Shown one piece after another: positions 25,995-34,845 of a stretch of DNA of 64,000 bases. The DNA is taken from positions 1 through 64,000 of the forward strand of contig JAAELK010000225.1 in NCBI GenBank assembly GCA_024226935.1, written 5' to 3'. Source of the stretch: Desulfobacteraceae bacterium (GTDB lineage: Bacteria; Desulfobacterota; Desulfobacteria; Desulfobacterales; Desulfobacteraceae). The number at the start of each line of letters is the position of its first letter. Positions within the stretch are counted from its first letter, which is position 1. The position numbers were made by a program, and so were the translations under genes. The notes below the pieces were generated by a model. The model was not told the DNA's origin and did not search any database. It saw only the letters and a program-made list of their open reading frames with translations.

Positions 25995-28648
25995 CCGAAA
26001 CACCAAAACCCAAAATTCTCATCCTCGAAAGCAATGAAACAATAAGCGATCGTGCCGGAACCATCCTTACTAAAGAAGGCTGGGACATCCATAGTGAAAA
26101 GACTGCAGAACAAGCCCTTTTAAGACTGGAGGAATCCAAGCATAGGCCATTCAACCTGTTTATATCCAATTTCAAATTACCAAAGATGGAAGGAGATGAC
26201 ATACTAAAAAATGCAAAGGCTATTTCTCCCATGACCCAACGAATGCTCATGGTATCGGCGGATAAACCGGAAATAGTTATCAGGGCAATCAATAAGGGAG
26301 GCATTAATTCCTGCATCATCTACCCATTCCAGGACGAAGACCTTGTCAATCAGGCAAAAAACTGCCTTACCCAATTTCAACTATCCATAAAAAACCAACG
26401 ATTAAAACGGGTCACCGACCACCAGAATAAACAACTATTTCAAATAGCCCAAAAGCTGAAAAAAAAAGGCAAGGCCTCCCAAAAACTCATTGAAGAAAAA
26501 AAAGCAGAAAAACTAATGCACCGGGCCAACCTGAGAAAAACACTCAAACAAAAAGACCAGAAGACGAATATCACCCTTGAAGACCGAATAAGTCAAAACA
26601 ATGTCTCCGTCACGGCCGAATCCTTTCAAAGTGAATTTTTAATGCTTTGCGATTATATCAAAGCCTTATTTGACAGTACCGCTTCAAAAATAAATCTCAA
26701 CCCGGTTGTTCTTGATTTCAAATCCCTTAATTTAAAACAAACCCCAATAATAACGACGGATGACACTGACGCTGCTGACACTACAAACACCGATGATGAT
26801 GATACTGAAGCTGCCGAAACTACAGACACCGATGATGATACTAAAACTGCTGACACCACAGACACCGATAATGATGATACTGAAGCTGCCGAAACTACAG
26901 ACACCGATGATGATAATACTGAAACTGCCGAAACTATAGACACCGCTGCCGAGGACCTGTCGGATCTCACCCAAAAAATCTTAAAGGTTGCCTTTACTTC
27001 CCAGTCAGACCCCGGCTTTACCCCACTCCAGAAAAGACCAAATGCCGGAGATCAAAAAAAAGAGGTATCCTTGGACGTATATTTTGAGATTTCAGTCTCA
27101 AGGGATCAAACAAAGGCATCGATTCAAATAATCGAAGGAATGTACTTTCCTGGAACACTCACTCTTTCAAGTATAGTGGACTTTTTGCACAACCAGGGCA
27201 TCTCCTACGGCATAATCGATGATCAAACCATTGAAGCCTGGATTTTGCAGCGGGAAACAAAAGAAGAAAGCTTGATAATAGCAAAAGGGGAAAAACCAAT
27301 GACGGGCCAGGACGGCCAAATAAGTTTTCATTTTGAAAATGACTTTACGAATCCCGGAAAAATTCAGGGAGATGGAACAATTGATTTTAGAGATCGTGGA
27401 GACATTCCCTATGTCCACAACGGCGACCTGCTTGCAAAAAAAACACCGGTAAAAGAGGGCAGGCACGGAATGGATGTCTTTGGCAACTCTGTCCTTGTTG
27501 AAGAGCCCATGGACCCTCTCTTTATTTCCGGCAATGGCACAGAGATCAAAGAAGAGGAGCTGGAAATATATGCGGCCTTGGACGGCCAACCCAATGTAGA
27601 TGCCATGGGAAATATCACAGTTAACCCGGAATTAATGATAAAAGGCGATGTTGATTTTGAAACCGGAAATATTGATTTCAATGGAAATATCATTGTCAAT
27701 GGAGTCATTAAAGAGGGCTTTACAATTAAAGGCATCAGCCTTACAGCCCGGGAAATAGAAGGGGCGATAATTGAATTATCCGGAGATCTACATATCTCAG
27801 ACGGCATCACAGAAGCAAAAATCAACTCTGTGGGCAATGTTCATGCAAAATTTATAAACAATTCAACCGTCACAGGATTTGGAGATCTTATCATCCAAAA
27901 GGAGATTATCGATTCCAATATTATTATCAGTGGGGCCTGCCAGAATCAAACAGGACATATTATCTCTTCAACAATCATTGCAAAGCGGGGAATTGAAGCC
28001 AACAAAATAGGAACGGCTGCATCCAAACCTGTCATCTTGAAAGTCGGCGTAAGTGAACATATAAAAATTCTAACCCAAAAAATTGAAGGTCAACTTGAAA
28101 AGTCCCTAAGGCAACTACTGGAACTAAGGGAAAACATTGAAGGCATCGAAACCAAAGATCAGGAACTTTATGAACTGATCACCCAAAAAGCCCAGGTCCA
28201 GGAAAAAGCCGAAAACGAAAGCAAGCAAATCCTGGAAACCATTCCAGACTTGAAAAAGACAAATGATATTGCAGGCGTTCAAAAATCGACCCTCCGGATA
28301 AAAAAATTATCTAAAACAGCAGAAACAGCAGAACAGGAATTAAACAAGATATTTGAAACACAAGACCTTTATGCAAAGCAAACAGATCAATTTAAAGAAC
28401 AGATAACCATAATTGAAGAGCGAAATAAAAAATATGTCCTGGAAAAAAAGGGGCTTGCAGAATTTGACACTAAAACCCCACCCCTTCCACAAATACTCAT
28501 AAACGGAAAAATCACCCAGGACACTTCCATCCAAGGGCCCAAATCATCACTCACCCTGAAAGACGATCTATCCAGATGCCAAATACAGGAGATCTCCATC
28601 CAGGAAGACGGGCGCTCTTTCCATGAAATGAAAGTCTCCGATCTATAG
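25991..28648 (+). CDS. Pseudo-receiver / FapA (DUF342) fusion protein
   Basis: The 885-residue product has a receiver-like domain (about 5-125) in which the phospho-acceptor is asparagine (SNFKLPKMEG) and the conserved lysine is lost (IIYPF). Then come a charged helical region, an Asp/Thr-rich repeat tract (about 257-318), and a FapA-type beta-helix (about 360-690; DLLAKKTPVKEGRHGMDVFGN, FNGNIIVNGVIKEGF). A long coiled coil (about 695-815) and a short C-terminal domain follow. FapA-like proteins are polymer-forming, related in fold to bactofilins, and linked to flagellar assembly or cell-surface polarity. No flagellar gene is in the window. The fusion and the coupled pseudo-receiver gene suggest a scaffold that recruits signalling partners. 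Confidence 0.85.
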   Translation: MTETPKPKILILESNETISDRAGTILTKEGWDIHSEKTAEQALLRLEESKHRPFNLFISNFKLPKMEGDDILKNAKAISPMTQRMLMVSADKPEIVIRAINKGGINSCIIYPFQDEDLVNQAKNCLTQFQLSIKNQRLKRVTDHQNKQLFQIAQKLKKKGKASQKLIEEKKAEKLMHRANLRKTLKQKDQKTNITLEDRISQNNVSVTAESFQSEFLMLCDYIKALFDSTASKINLNPVVLDFKSLNLKQTPIITTDDTDAADTTNTDDDDTEAAETTDTDDDTKTADTTDTDNDDTEAAETTDTDDDNTETAETIDTAAEDLSDLTQKILKVAFTSQSDPGFTPLQKRPNAGDQKKEVSLDVYFEISVSRDQTKASIQIIEGMYFPGTLTLSSIVDFLHNQGISYGIIDDQTIEAWILQRETKEESLIIAKGEKPMTGQDGQISFHFENDFTNPGKIQGDGTIDFRDRGDIPYVHNGDLLAKKTPVKEGRHGMDVFGNSVLVEEPMDPLFISGNGTEIKEEELEIYAALDGQPNVDAMGNITVNPELMIKGDVDFETGNIDFNGNIIVNGVIKEGFTIKGISLTAREIEGAIIELSGDLHISDGITEAKINSVGNVHAKFINNSTVTGFGDLIIQKEIIDSNIIISGACQNQTGHIISSTIIAKRGIEANKIGTAASKPVILKVGVSEHIKILTQKIEGQLEKSLRQLLELRENIEGIETKDQELYELITQKAQVQEKAENESKQILETIPDLKKTNDIAGVQKSTLRIKKLSKTAETAEQELNKIFETQDLYAKQTDQFKEQITIIEERNKKYVLEKKGLAEFDTKTPPLPQILINGKITQDTSIQGPKSSLTLKDDLSRCQIQEISIQEDGRSFHEMKVSDL
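26759..26944 (+). repeat. Tandem repeat of five 33-39-base units within the FapA-like gene
   Basis: Five units (26759-26791, 26792-26830, 26831-26866, 26867-26905, 26906-26944) each end in ACxxxxAC(A)C-type sequence and encode DDDTEAAETTDTD-like peptides. Unit lengths are 33, 39, 36, 39 and 39, all multiples of three, so copy-number change keeps the frame. Units 2 and 4 differ at only one or two bases, a sign of recent duplication or slippage. Confidence 0.85.
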
Positions 28649-29488
28649 ACAGATTCCAAAAAGAGATTGATACAACCCCAGATAATACTGTCCTTCCTCA
28701 TCGCGTTGCCTTTTCAAACAACCATTACCATAAATCCGACATTTTTTTTCTAAAACCTTTGCCGCTGTTTTTTCCTGTTGCCTGGAAAGAGTTTTAGATT
28801 GAATCAAACCAACAATGGAAGCAATACGGTATTTATCCTGGGAATGATGGGCCGATAATTGGTCCCCATGCCCGCCATGTTTTATGGTACAGGGTTTATC
28901 AACTAAAAATATGGGATAATCCGCCAGAATACGAAGCCAGAAATCATAATCTTCACATACAAGAAACTCTTCATTAAAATACCCCTTTAATTCAAAGAGT
29001 TCTTTACGAATCATCACAGCAGACGGACTGACCAAACACAAATGAAGAGAAGCATCAAAAATCATACCTGATGGTTTTTGATGCTTTATCTTGGGATTAA
29101 CCCGCTTGCCATTACGTATCCAAATCTCTTCTGTCTGGCAAATAAGAGCATCGGGATTGCGTTCAAAAAAATCAATTTGACAGGAAATTTTATCCGGTTC
29201 CCAGGCATCATCAGAATCCAAAAGCGCAATAAATTCCCCATGGCTGCGTTTAATACCCAAATTCCGGGCGGCACTCACCCCGGAATTTGCCTGGGTTAAA
29301 ACCTGAATTTTATTCCCATACCCATCTAAAATATCCAAGGTATTGTCCGTGGATCCATCATCGATGATAATAATCTCAATGGCGTCATAATTCTGGTCCA
29401 AGACCGAATCAACTGCATTTTTCAAGGTCCATGCCCGATTAAATGTGGGGATGATGACACTGACCAATTTTTCTTGAGTTAGCTTCAT
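28643..29488 (-). CDS. Family 2 glycosyltransferase
   Basis: The 281-residue product has the GT2 start VSVIIPTFNRAWTLKNAV, the nucleotide-binding IIDDGSTDNT, the ARNLG motif and the metal-binding DSDD near residue 100. The catalytic-region CEDYDFWLRI follows near residue 185. GT2 enzymes add sugars from nucleotide donors to polysaccharides, lipids or proteins. The gene stands alone between two rightward operons and overlaps the 3' end of the FapA-like gene by six bases. The acceptor is unknown. Confidence 0.9.
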   Translation of the reverse strand: MKLTQEKLVSVIIPTFNRAWTLKNAVDSVLDQNYDAIEIIIIDDGSTDNTLDILDGYGNKIQVLTQANSGVSAARNLGIKRSHGEFIALLDSDDAWEPDKISCQIDFFERNPDALICQTEEIWIRNGKRVNPKIKHQKPSGMIFDASLHLCLVSPSAVMIRKELFELKGYFNEEFLVCEDYDFWLRILADYPIFLVDKPCTIKHGGHGDQLSAHHSQDKYRIASIVGLIQSKTLSRQQEKTAAKVLEKKCRIYGNGCLKRQRDEEGQYYLGLYQSLFGICL

Positions 29489-29585
29489 GTAAGGATTTAT
29501 ACCACGCTCCTTTTATATCGTAAATCCTTATCATACCAAATTATTAATTCTTTTGTTTCCCTGCTTTTTTCAAAGAAAAAAAAAG

Positions 29586-29602
29586 AATGAATTTCATTCA
29601 TT
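29586..29602. promoter_or_regulatory. Palindrome upstream of the kor promoter
   Basis: AATGAAT-TTC-ATTCATT is a perfect seven-base inverted repeat, 18 bases before the -35 box of the kor promoter. It has the size and position of a dimeric activator site. Confidence 0.4.
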
Positions 29603-29619
29603 TTAATGTTAGGTAATCC

Positions 29620-29666
29620 TTGACATCCAAATTCAAATCACATATTGAATATCCTTTAATTTGGAT
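29620..29666 (+). promoter_or_regulatory. korDABC promoter with flanking operator-like inverted repeat
   Basis: TTGACA (29620-29625) and TATTGA (29643-29648) are spaced by 17 bases. The nine-base repeat ATCCAAATT (29625-29633) is matched by its perfect reverse complement AATTTGGAT (29658-29666), so the -10 box lies between the two arms. A regulator bound to both arms would cover the promoter. Confidence 0.6.
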
Positions 29667-29691
29667 AGGTTTATCTATTTAAGAGGTTATT

Positions 29692-29913
29692 ATGGGAAAA
29701 GGCAAATCAGTCACACATGTAGTTGACAAAGAATGGTGTAAAGGGTGTGGTATCTGTGTTCATTTCTGTCCCAAAAAAGTACTCGAACTTGACAGAAAAG
29801 GGAAAGTGGACACTGTACGACTGGAAGACTGCATAGCATGTAAGCTCTGCGAACTCCGATGCCCCGATTTAGCAATACAAATTATAAACAAGCAGGAAAG
29901 GGAAAATGACTAA
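29692..29913 (+). CDS. korD: 2-oxoacid:ferredoxin oxidoreductase, ferredoxin-type delta subunit
   Basis: The 73-residue product holds two 4Fe-4S motifs: CKGCGICVHFCP and CIACKLCELRCP. It carries electrons from the thiamine-diphosphate centre to ferredoxin. The GAGG site at about 29682 fits the ATG. It overlaps korA by eight bases. The D-A-B-C order is that of 2-oxoglutarate:ferredoxin oxidoreductases (Kor). Confidence 0.95.
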   Translation: MGKGKSVTHVVDKEWCKGCGICVHFCPKKVLELDRKGKVDTVRLEDCIACKLCELRCPDLAIQIINKQEREND

Positions 29914-31060
29914 CAAGGATAATATCAGGTTTATTCAGGGAAATGAAGCCTGTGTTGAGGGGGCTCTCTACGCCGGTCTCAATTTTTTCGCAGGTTACCC
30001 AATTACCCCATCCACTGAAATTACAGAACATCTTTCCGAAAGGCTTCCCCAGACAGGGGGAAAATTCATCCAGATGGAAGATGAAATTGCCTCCATGGGC
30101 GCCATCATCGGTGCTTCCCTGACCGGGAACAAAGTAATGACCGCCACCTCCGGGCCTGGGTTTTCCCTGAAACAAGAAGCCCTGGGTTATGCCTGTATGG
30201 CGGAAATCCCCTGTGTCATTGCCAATGTTCAAAGGGGCGGACCTTCCACAGGAAACCCCACCCATGTAAGCCAGGGAGACATAAACCAGGCCCGATGGGG
30301 AACCCATGGGGACCATGCCATCATTGCACTCACCGCATCCAATCACCAGGATGTATTTAAAATAACAGTGGAGGCTTTTAATCTGGCTGAAACTTATAGA
30401 ACCCCGGTTATCATCCTCCTGGACGAAGCCATAGGACACATGCGTGAGAAGCTTATCATTCCTGAACCAGGAGAACTTCCCGTGGTGGATCGTTTACGAA
30501 CACACGTTCCCAAAGGTGTGGATTACCACCCCTATCTTCCCAGAGAAGATGACCGGCTTCCCATGTCCGATTTTGGTGCCCAACATCGATACAATGTGAC
30601 CGGCCTTTTCCATGACATGTGGGGATTTCCCAACAACGACCCTGCAGTGGTAAATGGACTCTTACACCATCTGGTGGATAAAATTGAAAACTCCGTCAAT
30701 GACATTGCCATGTACAAAGAATATTGGCTGGATGATGCAGAATATGTCCTTGTTTCCTTCGGATCTTCAGCCCGGTCTTCCATTCACCTTGCCCAGAACA
30801 GGCGGGCCAGAGGGATGAAAATAGGAGTTCTCGAACTCCAGACCCTGTGGCCATTCCCCACGGATATTGTCCGGGAAAAATGTGCCAATGCCAAGGCTGT
30901 CATCGTAGTTGAAATGAATATGGGACAGGTGATCACCCAGGTAAAGAATGCAGTGGATAATCCCAACAATGTATTCCTGGCAAACCGGATTGACGGCCAA
31001 TTGATATCACCCACTGATATCAAAACTGTCCTGAGAATGATTCAAGGTAAGGGGGTATAA
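29906..31060 (+). CDS. korA: 2-oxoglutarate:ferredoxin oxidoreductase alpha subunit
   Basis: The 384-residue product has the pyrimidine-binding half of the thiamine enzyme: GLNFFAGYPITPSTEI, the glutamate in MEDEIASMGAIIGAS, SGPGFSLKQEALGYA, and the RGGPSTGNPTHVSQGD loop. It lacks a fused gamma domain, which is supplied by korC. The enzyme decarboxylates 2-oxoglutarate to succinyl-CoA with reduction of ferredoxin, and in Desulfobacterales serves the oxidative citric acid cycle. Branched-chain 2-oxoacids are possible alternative substrates. It is one base from korB. Confidence 0.93.
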   Translation: MTNKDNIRFIQGNEACVEGALYAGLNFFAGYPITPSTEITEHLSERLPQTGGKFIQMEDEIASMGAIIGASLTGNKVMTATSGPGFSLKQEALGYACMAEIPCVIANVQRGGPSTGNPTHVSQGDINQARWGTHGDHAIIALTASNHQDVFKITVEAFNLAETYRTPVIILLDEAIGHMREKLIIPEPGELPVVDRLRTHVPKGVDYHPYLPREDDRLPMSDFGAQHRYNVTGLFHDMWGFPNNDPAVVNGLLHHLVDKIENSVNDIAMYKEYWLDDAEYVLVSFGSSARSSIHLAQNRRARGMKIGVLELQTLWPFPTDIVREKCANAKAVIVVEMNMGQVITQVKNAVDNPNNVFLANRIDGQLISPTDIKTVLRMIQGKGV

Positions 31061-31061
31061 A

Positions 31062-31886
31062 ATGAATGACACACCATTTAATTTTAAAGATTATGTAAGA
31101 TCTCGATTTTTCCCCCATATGTGGTGTCCTGGCTGCGGCCATGGAATTGTCCTGGGCTCTTTGCTCAGGGGAATCCACGAACTGGGACTAAATAAAAATG
31201 AAATTGTCATGACCTCGGGCATTGGTTGTTCCTCCAGAATATCCGGATATGTTGATTTTCATTCCCTGCATACCATCCATGGCAGAGCATTGAGTTTTGC
31301 CACAGGTGTAAAACTTTCCCGACCGCATCTCAAAGCCATTGTACCCATGGGAGATGGAGATGCACTGGCCATTGGTGGAAATCATTTTATCCATGCGGCC
31401 AGGCGCAATATTGATATCACGGCAATTGTCATGAACAATAAGATCTATGGCATGACCGGCGGCCAGTTTTCACCCCTGTCTGGCCCAGGCAAAAAAGCTA
31501 CCACCGCACCATATTCCACCATTGACAATGAGTTTGATATTGTTGAACTGGCAAAAAGTGCTGGTGCTACATTTGTAGCTAGATCCACAGTGTTCCATGC
31601 CGTAGAAGCCAAGGATCTCCTAAAAAAAGCCATCATGCACAAAGGCTTTTCCGTTGTTGAAATTCTTTCCCAATGTCCCACCTACTATGGCAGGAAGAAT
31701 AAGGAAGGGGATGCGGTCCAAATGATGGAAGGCTTCAAAAACAATACCGTCAAAATCGGATCCAAAAAACTGGAAAAAAATCCCAACCTGATCCAACGGG
31801 GTATCTTTGTTGAGGACACAGACAAACCGGAATATTGTGAGGCATATGACCACATCATCGAGACCGCAATGAAAGGAAATTCATAA
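31062..31886 (+). CDS. korB: 2-oxoglutarate:ferredoxin oxidoreductase beta subunit
   Basis: The 274-residue product is the thiamine-diphosphate-binding beta subunit. It has WCPGCGHG near residue 20, the conserved cysteine in IGCSSR, the metal/TPP motif GDGDALAIGGNH (about 105-116), and NNKIYGMTGGQ. It joins korA for the decarboxylation step. The stop codon shares one base with the korC start. Confidence 0.95.
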   Translation: MNDTPFNFKDYVRSRFFPHMWCPGCGHGIVLGSLLRGIHELGLNKNEIVMTSGIGCSSRISGYVDFHSLHTIHGRALSFATGVKLSRPHLKAIVPMGDGDALAIGGNHFIHAARRNIDITAIVMNNKIYGMTGGQFSPLSGPGKKATTAPYSTIDNEFDIVELAKSAGATFVARSTVFHAVEAKDLLKKAIMHKGFSVVEILSQCPTYYGRKNKEGDAVQMMEGFKNNTVKIGSKKLEKNPNLIQRGIFVEDTDKPEYCEAYDHIIETAMKGNS

Positions 31887-32425
31887 TGGAACGTTCAAGA
31901 CTTGTTTTTTCAGGTTCAGGCGGCCAGGGTGTGATTACAGCAGCCATTATCCTTGCCAAAGCGGCTGCAATTTTTGAAGGGAAAAATGCCATCCAGTCCC
32001 AGAGTTATGGAGCTGCTGCAAGGGGAGGGGCGACCCGAAGTGATATTTTGATATCGGATACCGAAATTAATTTTCCTAAAGTGACCCAGCCCAACATTCT
32101 AGTCAGTCTAACCCAGGAAAGCTATAATAAATTTTCCCCGATCCTCAGACCGGGTGGCCTTTTATTGATAGACTCAAAATTTGTAACCATTGAAAAAAAA
32201 GTGGATGCAAAACATATTTGCCTTCCCATGTATGAGATGGTCATGGAAAAAATCGGAAAACCCATTGTCTTTAATATCTGCATGTTAGGAGCTCTCATCG
32301 GGATTTCCCAGCTGGTGAAACCTGAATCCATCCTCAAAGTTTTGGAAACCACCGTCCCCAAAGACTTTATGGATATGAACACAAAAGCCCTGGATCTGGG
32401 TATCCAAATGGGGAAAAACCAATAA
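31886..32425 (+). CDS. korC: 2-oxoglutarate:ferredoxin oxidoreductase gamma subunit
   Basis: The 179-residue product matches the gamma subunit, with FSGSGGQGVITAA at the start (CoA-binding glycine loop) and QSYGAAARGGATRSDIL. It completes the KorDABC complex and is followed by a strong terminator. Confidence 0.95.
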   Translation: MERSRLVFSGSGGQGVITAAIILAKAAAIFEGKNAIQSQSYGAAARGGATRSDILISDTEINFPKVTQPNILVSLTQESYNKFSPILRPGGLLLIDSKFVTIEKKVDAKHICLPMYEMVMEKIGKPIVFNICMLGALIGISQLVKPESILKVLETTVPKDFMDMNTKALDLGIQMGKNQ

Positions 32426-32449
32426 TAGGCACAATTATAGTGGTGTAAG

Positions 32450-32490
32450 AAAAACGCCTGCTGGAAAATTTATCAGCAGGCGTTTTTTTA
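32450..32490 (+). terminator. Rho-independent terminator of korDABC
   Basis: AAAACGCCTGCTG and CAGCAGGCGTTTTTTT form a ten-plus base GC-rich stem with a nine-base loop followed by a T-run, 25 bases after the korC stop. Confidence 0.95.
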
Positions 32491-32499
32491 TCTCTTTTA

Positions 32500-32655
32500 G
32501 TTAGTGGCAGACCGAAAACCCGTGCTTGGATGAAAGCTTACCTATATGCAAGGCGCAAGAAAGTTTGAAACCGGAGTGTACTCCAGTACATGAGGATTTC
32601 AGACTTTTGCAGCAACGCGGCAGATGGGTGAGGTTTCGTTCAAGCACTAGTTAGT
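32500..32655. repeat. Long imperfect palindromic repeat element (MITE/REP-like)
   Basis: Two arms of about 60 bases mirror each other around GTACTCCAGTAC at about 32578-32589. The outer ends GTGCTTGGATGAAA (32532) and TTTCGTTCAAGCAC (to 32647) are near-complementary. The arms share interrupted matches along their length (for example the ACC-AT-TGC and TGAAA-C blocks). A flank TTAGTGGCAGACCGAAAACC precedes it and CTAGTTAG follows. No coding frame is present. It looks like a non-autonomous mobile or intergenic palindromic element. Confidence 0.75.
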
Positions 32656-32928
32656 TGGAACCGGCCCAGGTCTTGCTGCCGGAAACAGATCCTCAATATT
32701 AAGTCCCTTTATTTTTTTCAGACAACTTTCCAGGGCTTTTTGCTCGGAACTGCCTGCCCCCTGATGTTCCGGTTTAGCAACGATATTAACCAGATTAGGA
32801 ACTGCAATGTAATCCCCTGCCAGATTCCCCTGGATTTTCTGGTGAACATCAATATAAATCATTCTGCCTTTTCTGATCAAATTATACCGGGTAATCCGGG
32901 TTAAAATGTCATTTACGTGAAGCTCCAT
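32647..32928 (-). CDS. Hypothetical 93-residue protein
   Basis: The ATG at 32928 has GGAG eight bases upstream, which decides against the longer frame to 33048. The product has a small central part with alternating strands (NLIRKGRMIYIDVHQKIQ, DYIAVPNLVNIVA) and a proline-rich tail. No motif is recognisable. Its stop codon falls within the right end of the palindromic element, so the last few residues are set by that element. A second, deleted copy of the element lies upstream. Confidence 0.6.
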   Translation of the reverse strand: MELHVNDILTRITRYNLIRKGRMIYIDVHQKIQGNLAGDYIAVPNLVNIVAKPEHQGAGSSEQKALESCLKKIKGLNIEDLFPAARPGPVPTN

Positions 32929-33138
32929 ATGTGTATCTCCTTTTTTTAGATTACACCTGCCACACTTCCCCATTGTTTTCAACATTTTTCTTCTAAACCA
33001 TCCCCTCCTGAACAAAAAACATTGATAAATACGCCATTGACAATGCATATCCCAATGGATTTAAAATACCTGGCAAAAACAAGTTTTGCATGGGTGAACC
33101 AGTGATCAACATCGACTATTAGATACAAATAACTTACT

Positions 33139-33169
33139 AATTAGTGGCTGGCCGAAAACCACTAATTAA
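33139..33169. repeat. Deleted second copy of the palindromic element
   Basis: TTAGTGGCTGGCCGAAAACC repeats the left flank of the element at 32500 with two mismatches, and is followed directly by ACTAATTA, which resembles the element's right end (ACTAGTTA). The interior is missing. The short product is itself a palindrome (TTAGTGG and CCACTAA). Confidence 0.6.
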
Positions 33170-33176
33170 AATTGAA

Positions 33177-34730
33177 TTATCGCGCATGGAGAGTAAATGT
33201 TTTAACCACAAGCTCCCTGAATTCCCGAATATAATCAATGGTTTTCTGGTTCATGGAATGGGCCTTGCTATCCCACCCCACATAAACCATGGCAATAATC
33301 TTCTGATCAACAAATACAGGCAAAACAGCAAACCCAGAAAGGCGTTCTATTTTTCCAAACCGATCCATATACCATGGAGGAATCTTTTTTTTATTCTTTT
33401 CCCCATGGATGTCCCTGACAACAATATCACTCTTTTTCAAGATTGAATCGTTAAAGATATCCTGGATATTCTCCAATTTAAATGAAAAGCTTTTAAGAAA
33501 TTGCTGTGACGTATCCCCTTTGACAAACCTGGCATCCATTGTCTGGGTTTCTTTTTTTTTAATGGAAATACAGACCTGGGTAAAATAAAAACTCCTGAAA
33601 AGGACTCCCACGATATTGGTAAAAATTTCATGTATACTGAGTTGGCAGTCCAGGTTTTCTTTTATCTGTTTTAAACCGCTATTCAAACTATCCATATTTT
33701 TTATGCCAGAAGACTTATCCGGCCGGAGAGATCGGTCCGGATCAATATTCAGTAAAGCCGCATGTTTAACCATTTTATCCCGGGAAGTTTTGACCATTTC
33801 CAATGCCTTTGACATATTGATACTCAAAATTCCTTTATATTTGACGGCAACACCCGCGGCCTGGTCACGTACCTGATCCCAGCCATTATCCATGGGAATA
33901 TCACACATTTCCCTGGTAAAAGCACAAGCATACCGATGGCGACTGCCTTCACTGATATCTCCCCCCTTCATATCAAAACCCACCACCGGCCGCATACCAT
34001 CGACGACATTTTTAGGCAACCGAAGTTTTAAAGCCACAAGCCTGCCCAAATCACTATAGGAAAGCCCAAGGACAGATTTTGATGCCGCCTGAAGAGAAAC
34101 CTGACCTTCATCCATGACAACCTCAATCTGAATATATTTATCCGGGGCAAACAATGCCACCAGATACTCTCCCAGATCGTAAACCATGGCAGAAATCTGG
34201 AGAGCATCAGCATCCTTATATCCCCCCTCAAGGGCAATCTGTCTTGCCATAATACTCCGTTGAAGCCCTTTTAATGCTTTATCCCTGAGGAGATCAACAT
34301 TGGCAAGACCACTCATCATCTCATAAATTTTCAAACTGGCGGCTGCCAACCGGATTTCATCGGTACCAAGAATGATCATAGCTTCTGAAATAGTGGAAAT
34401 ACCTTTGGTTGAAAAATGCCGATAAAAAGAAGAATTCACCAATTTGAGCACCTTTGATGTCAGCGCCATATCCTTCAAAATTACCTGAGCGATATCATTA
34501 GCCGATGAATATTTCATGGTTAAAATTTTATTCACATCACTGACCTGCCTGGAAAAGGATAAAAATGAATCCTGGGCCATCATTTTTTTAAAAATAGATT
34601 TTACGAAAAGGCTGTGATCAGAAGCATCTGACTGGGTCGCCACCTCATCCCCAGTGGCTTCCCGGCCCAAAGCCGGCAGGCAAATCGCATCCAATTCTAT
34701 ACCCGCATGGCGGGTATCTGATACATCCAT
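33177..34730 (-). CDS. HDOD domain signalling protein with C-terminal GAF-like domain
   Basis: From the ATG at 34730 (GGAG five bases upstream) the product is 517 residues. The HDOD domain occupies about residues 40-240 (VILKDMALTSKVLKLVNSSFY, GTDEIRLAA, YDLGEYLVALF), without the full metal-binding HD pair of active HD-GYP enzymes. The C-terminal 150 residues look like a GAF-type sensor (CISIKKKE, LSGFAVLPVF, AMVYVGWDSK). HDOD proteins act in signalling and motility control in deltaproteobacteria. A TTG at 34751 would add seven residues and has no better site. It diverges from the class I cyclase gene, and the two share a 115-base promoter region. Confidence 0.85.
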   Translation of the reverse strand: MDVSDTRHAGIELDAICLPALGREATGDEVATQSDASDHSLFVKSIFKKMMAQDSFLSFSRQVSDVNKILTMKYSSANDIAQVILKDMALTSKVLKLVNSSFYRHFSTKGISTISEAMIILGTDEIRLAAASLKIYEMMSGLANVDLLRDKALKGLQRSIMARQIALEGGYKDADALQISAMVYDLGEYLVALFAPDKYIQIEVVMDEGQVSLQAASKSVLGLSYSDLGRLVALKLRLPKNVVDGMRPVVGFDMKGGDISEGSRHRYACAFTREMCDIPMDNGWDQVRDQAAGVAVKYKGILSINMSKALEMVKTSRDKMVKHAALLNIDPDRSLRPDKSSGIKNMDSLNSGLKQIKENLDCQLSIHEIFTNIVGVLFRSFYFTQVCISIKKKETQTMDARFVKGDTSQQFLKSFSFKLENIQDIFNDSILKKSDIVVRDIHGEKNKKKIPPWYMDRFGKIERLSGFAVLPVFVDQKIIAMVYVGWDSKAHSMNQKTIDYIREFRELVVKTFTLHAR

Positions 34731-34845
34731 TGGAACTCCATTCAAAAACAAGCTTGAAAATAATGATGATTACCCCATATAATACAGGTATCATCTTAAA
34801 CTTTCTAAGTGTAATTTTCAATTTAATTTTGAAACAGGTAAGAAA

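Noticed and set aside
26759-26944. Short repeats resembling a CRISPR array
   Set aside because: The units are contiguous, encode an Asp/Thr-rich linker in frame and have no unique spacers; no cas gene is nearby.
32500-32655. The palindromic element as a small RNA gene or terminator
   Set aside because: A good terminator for korDABC already lies at 32450-32490, the arms are imperfect over 60 bases, and a partial copy nearby points to a repeat family.
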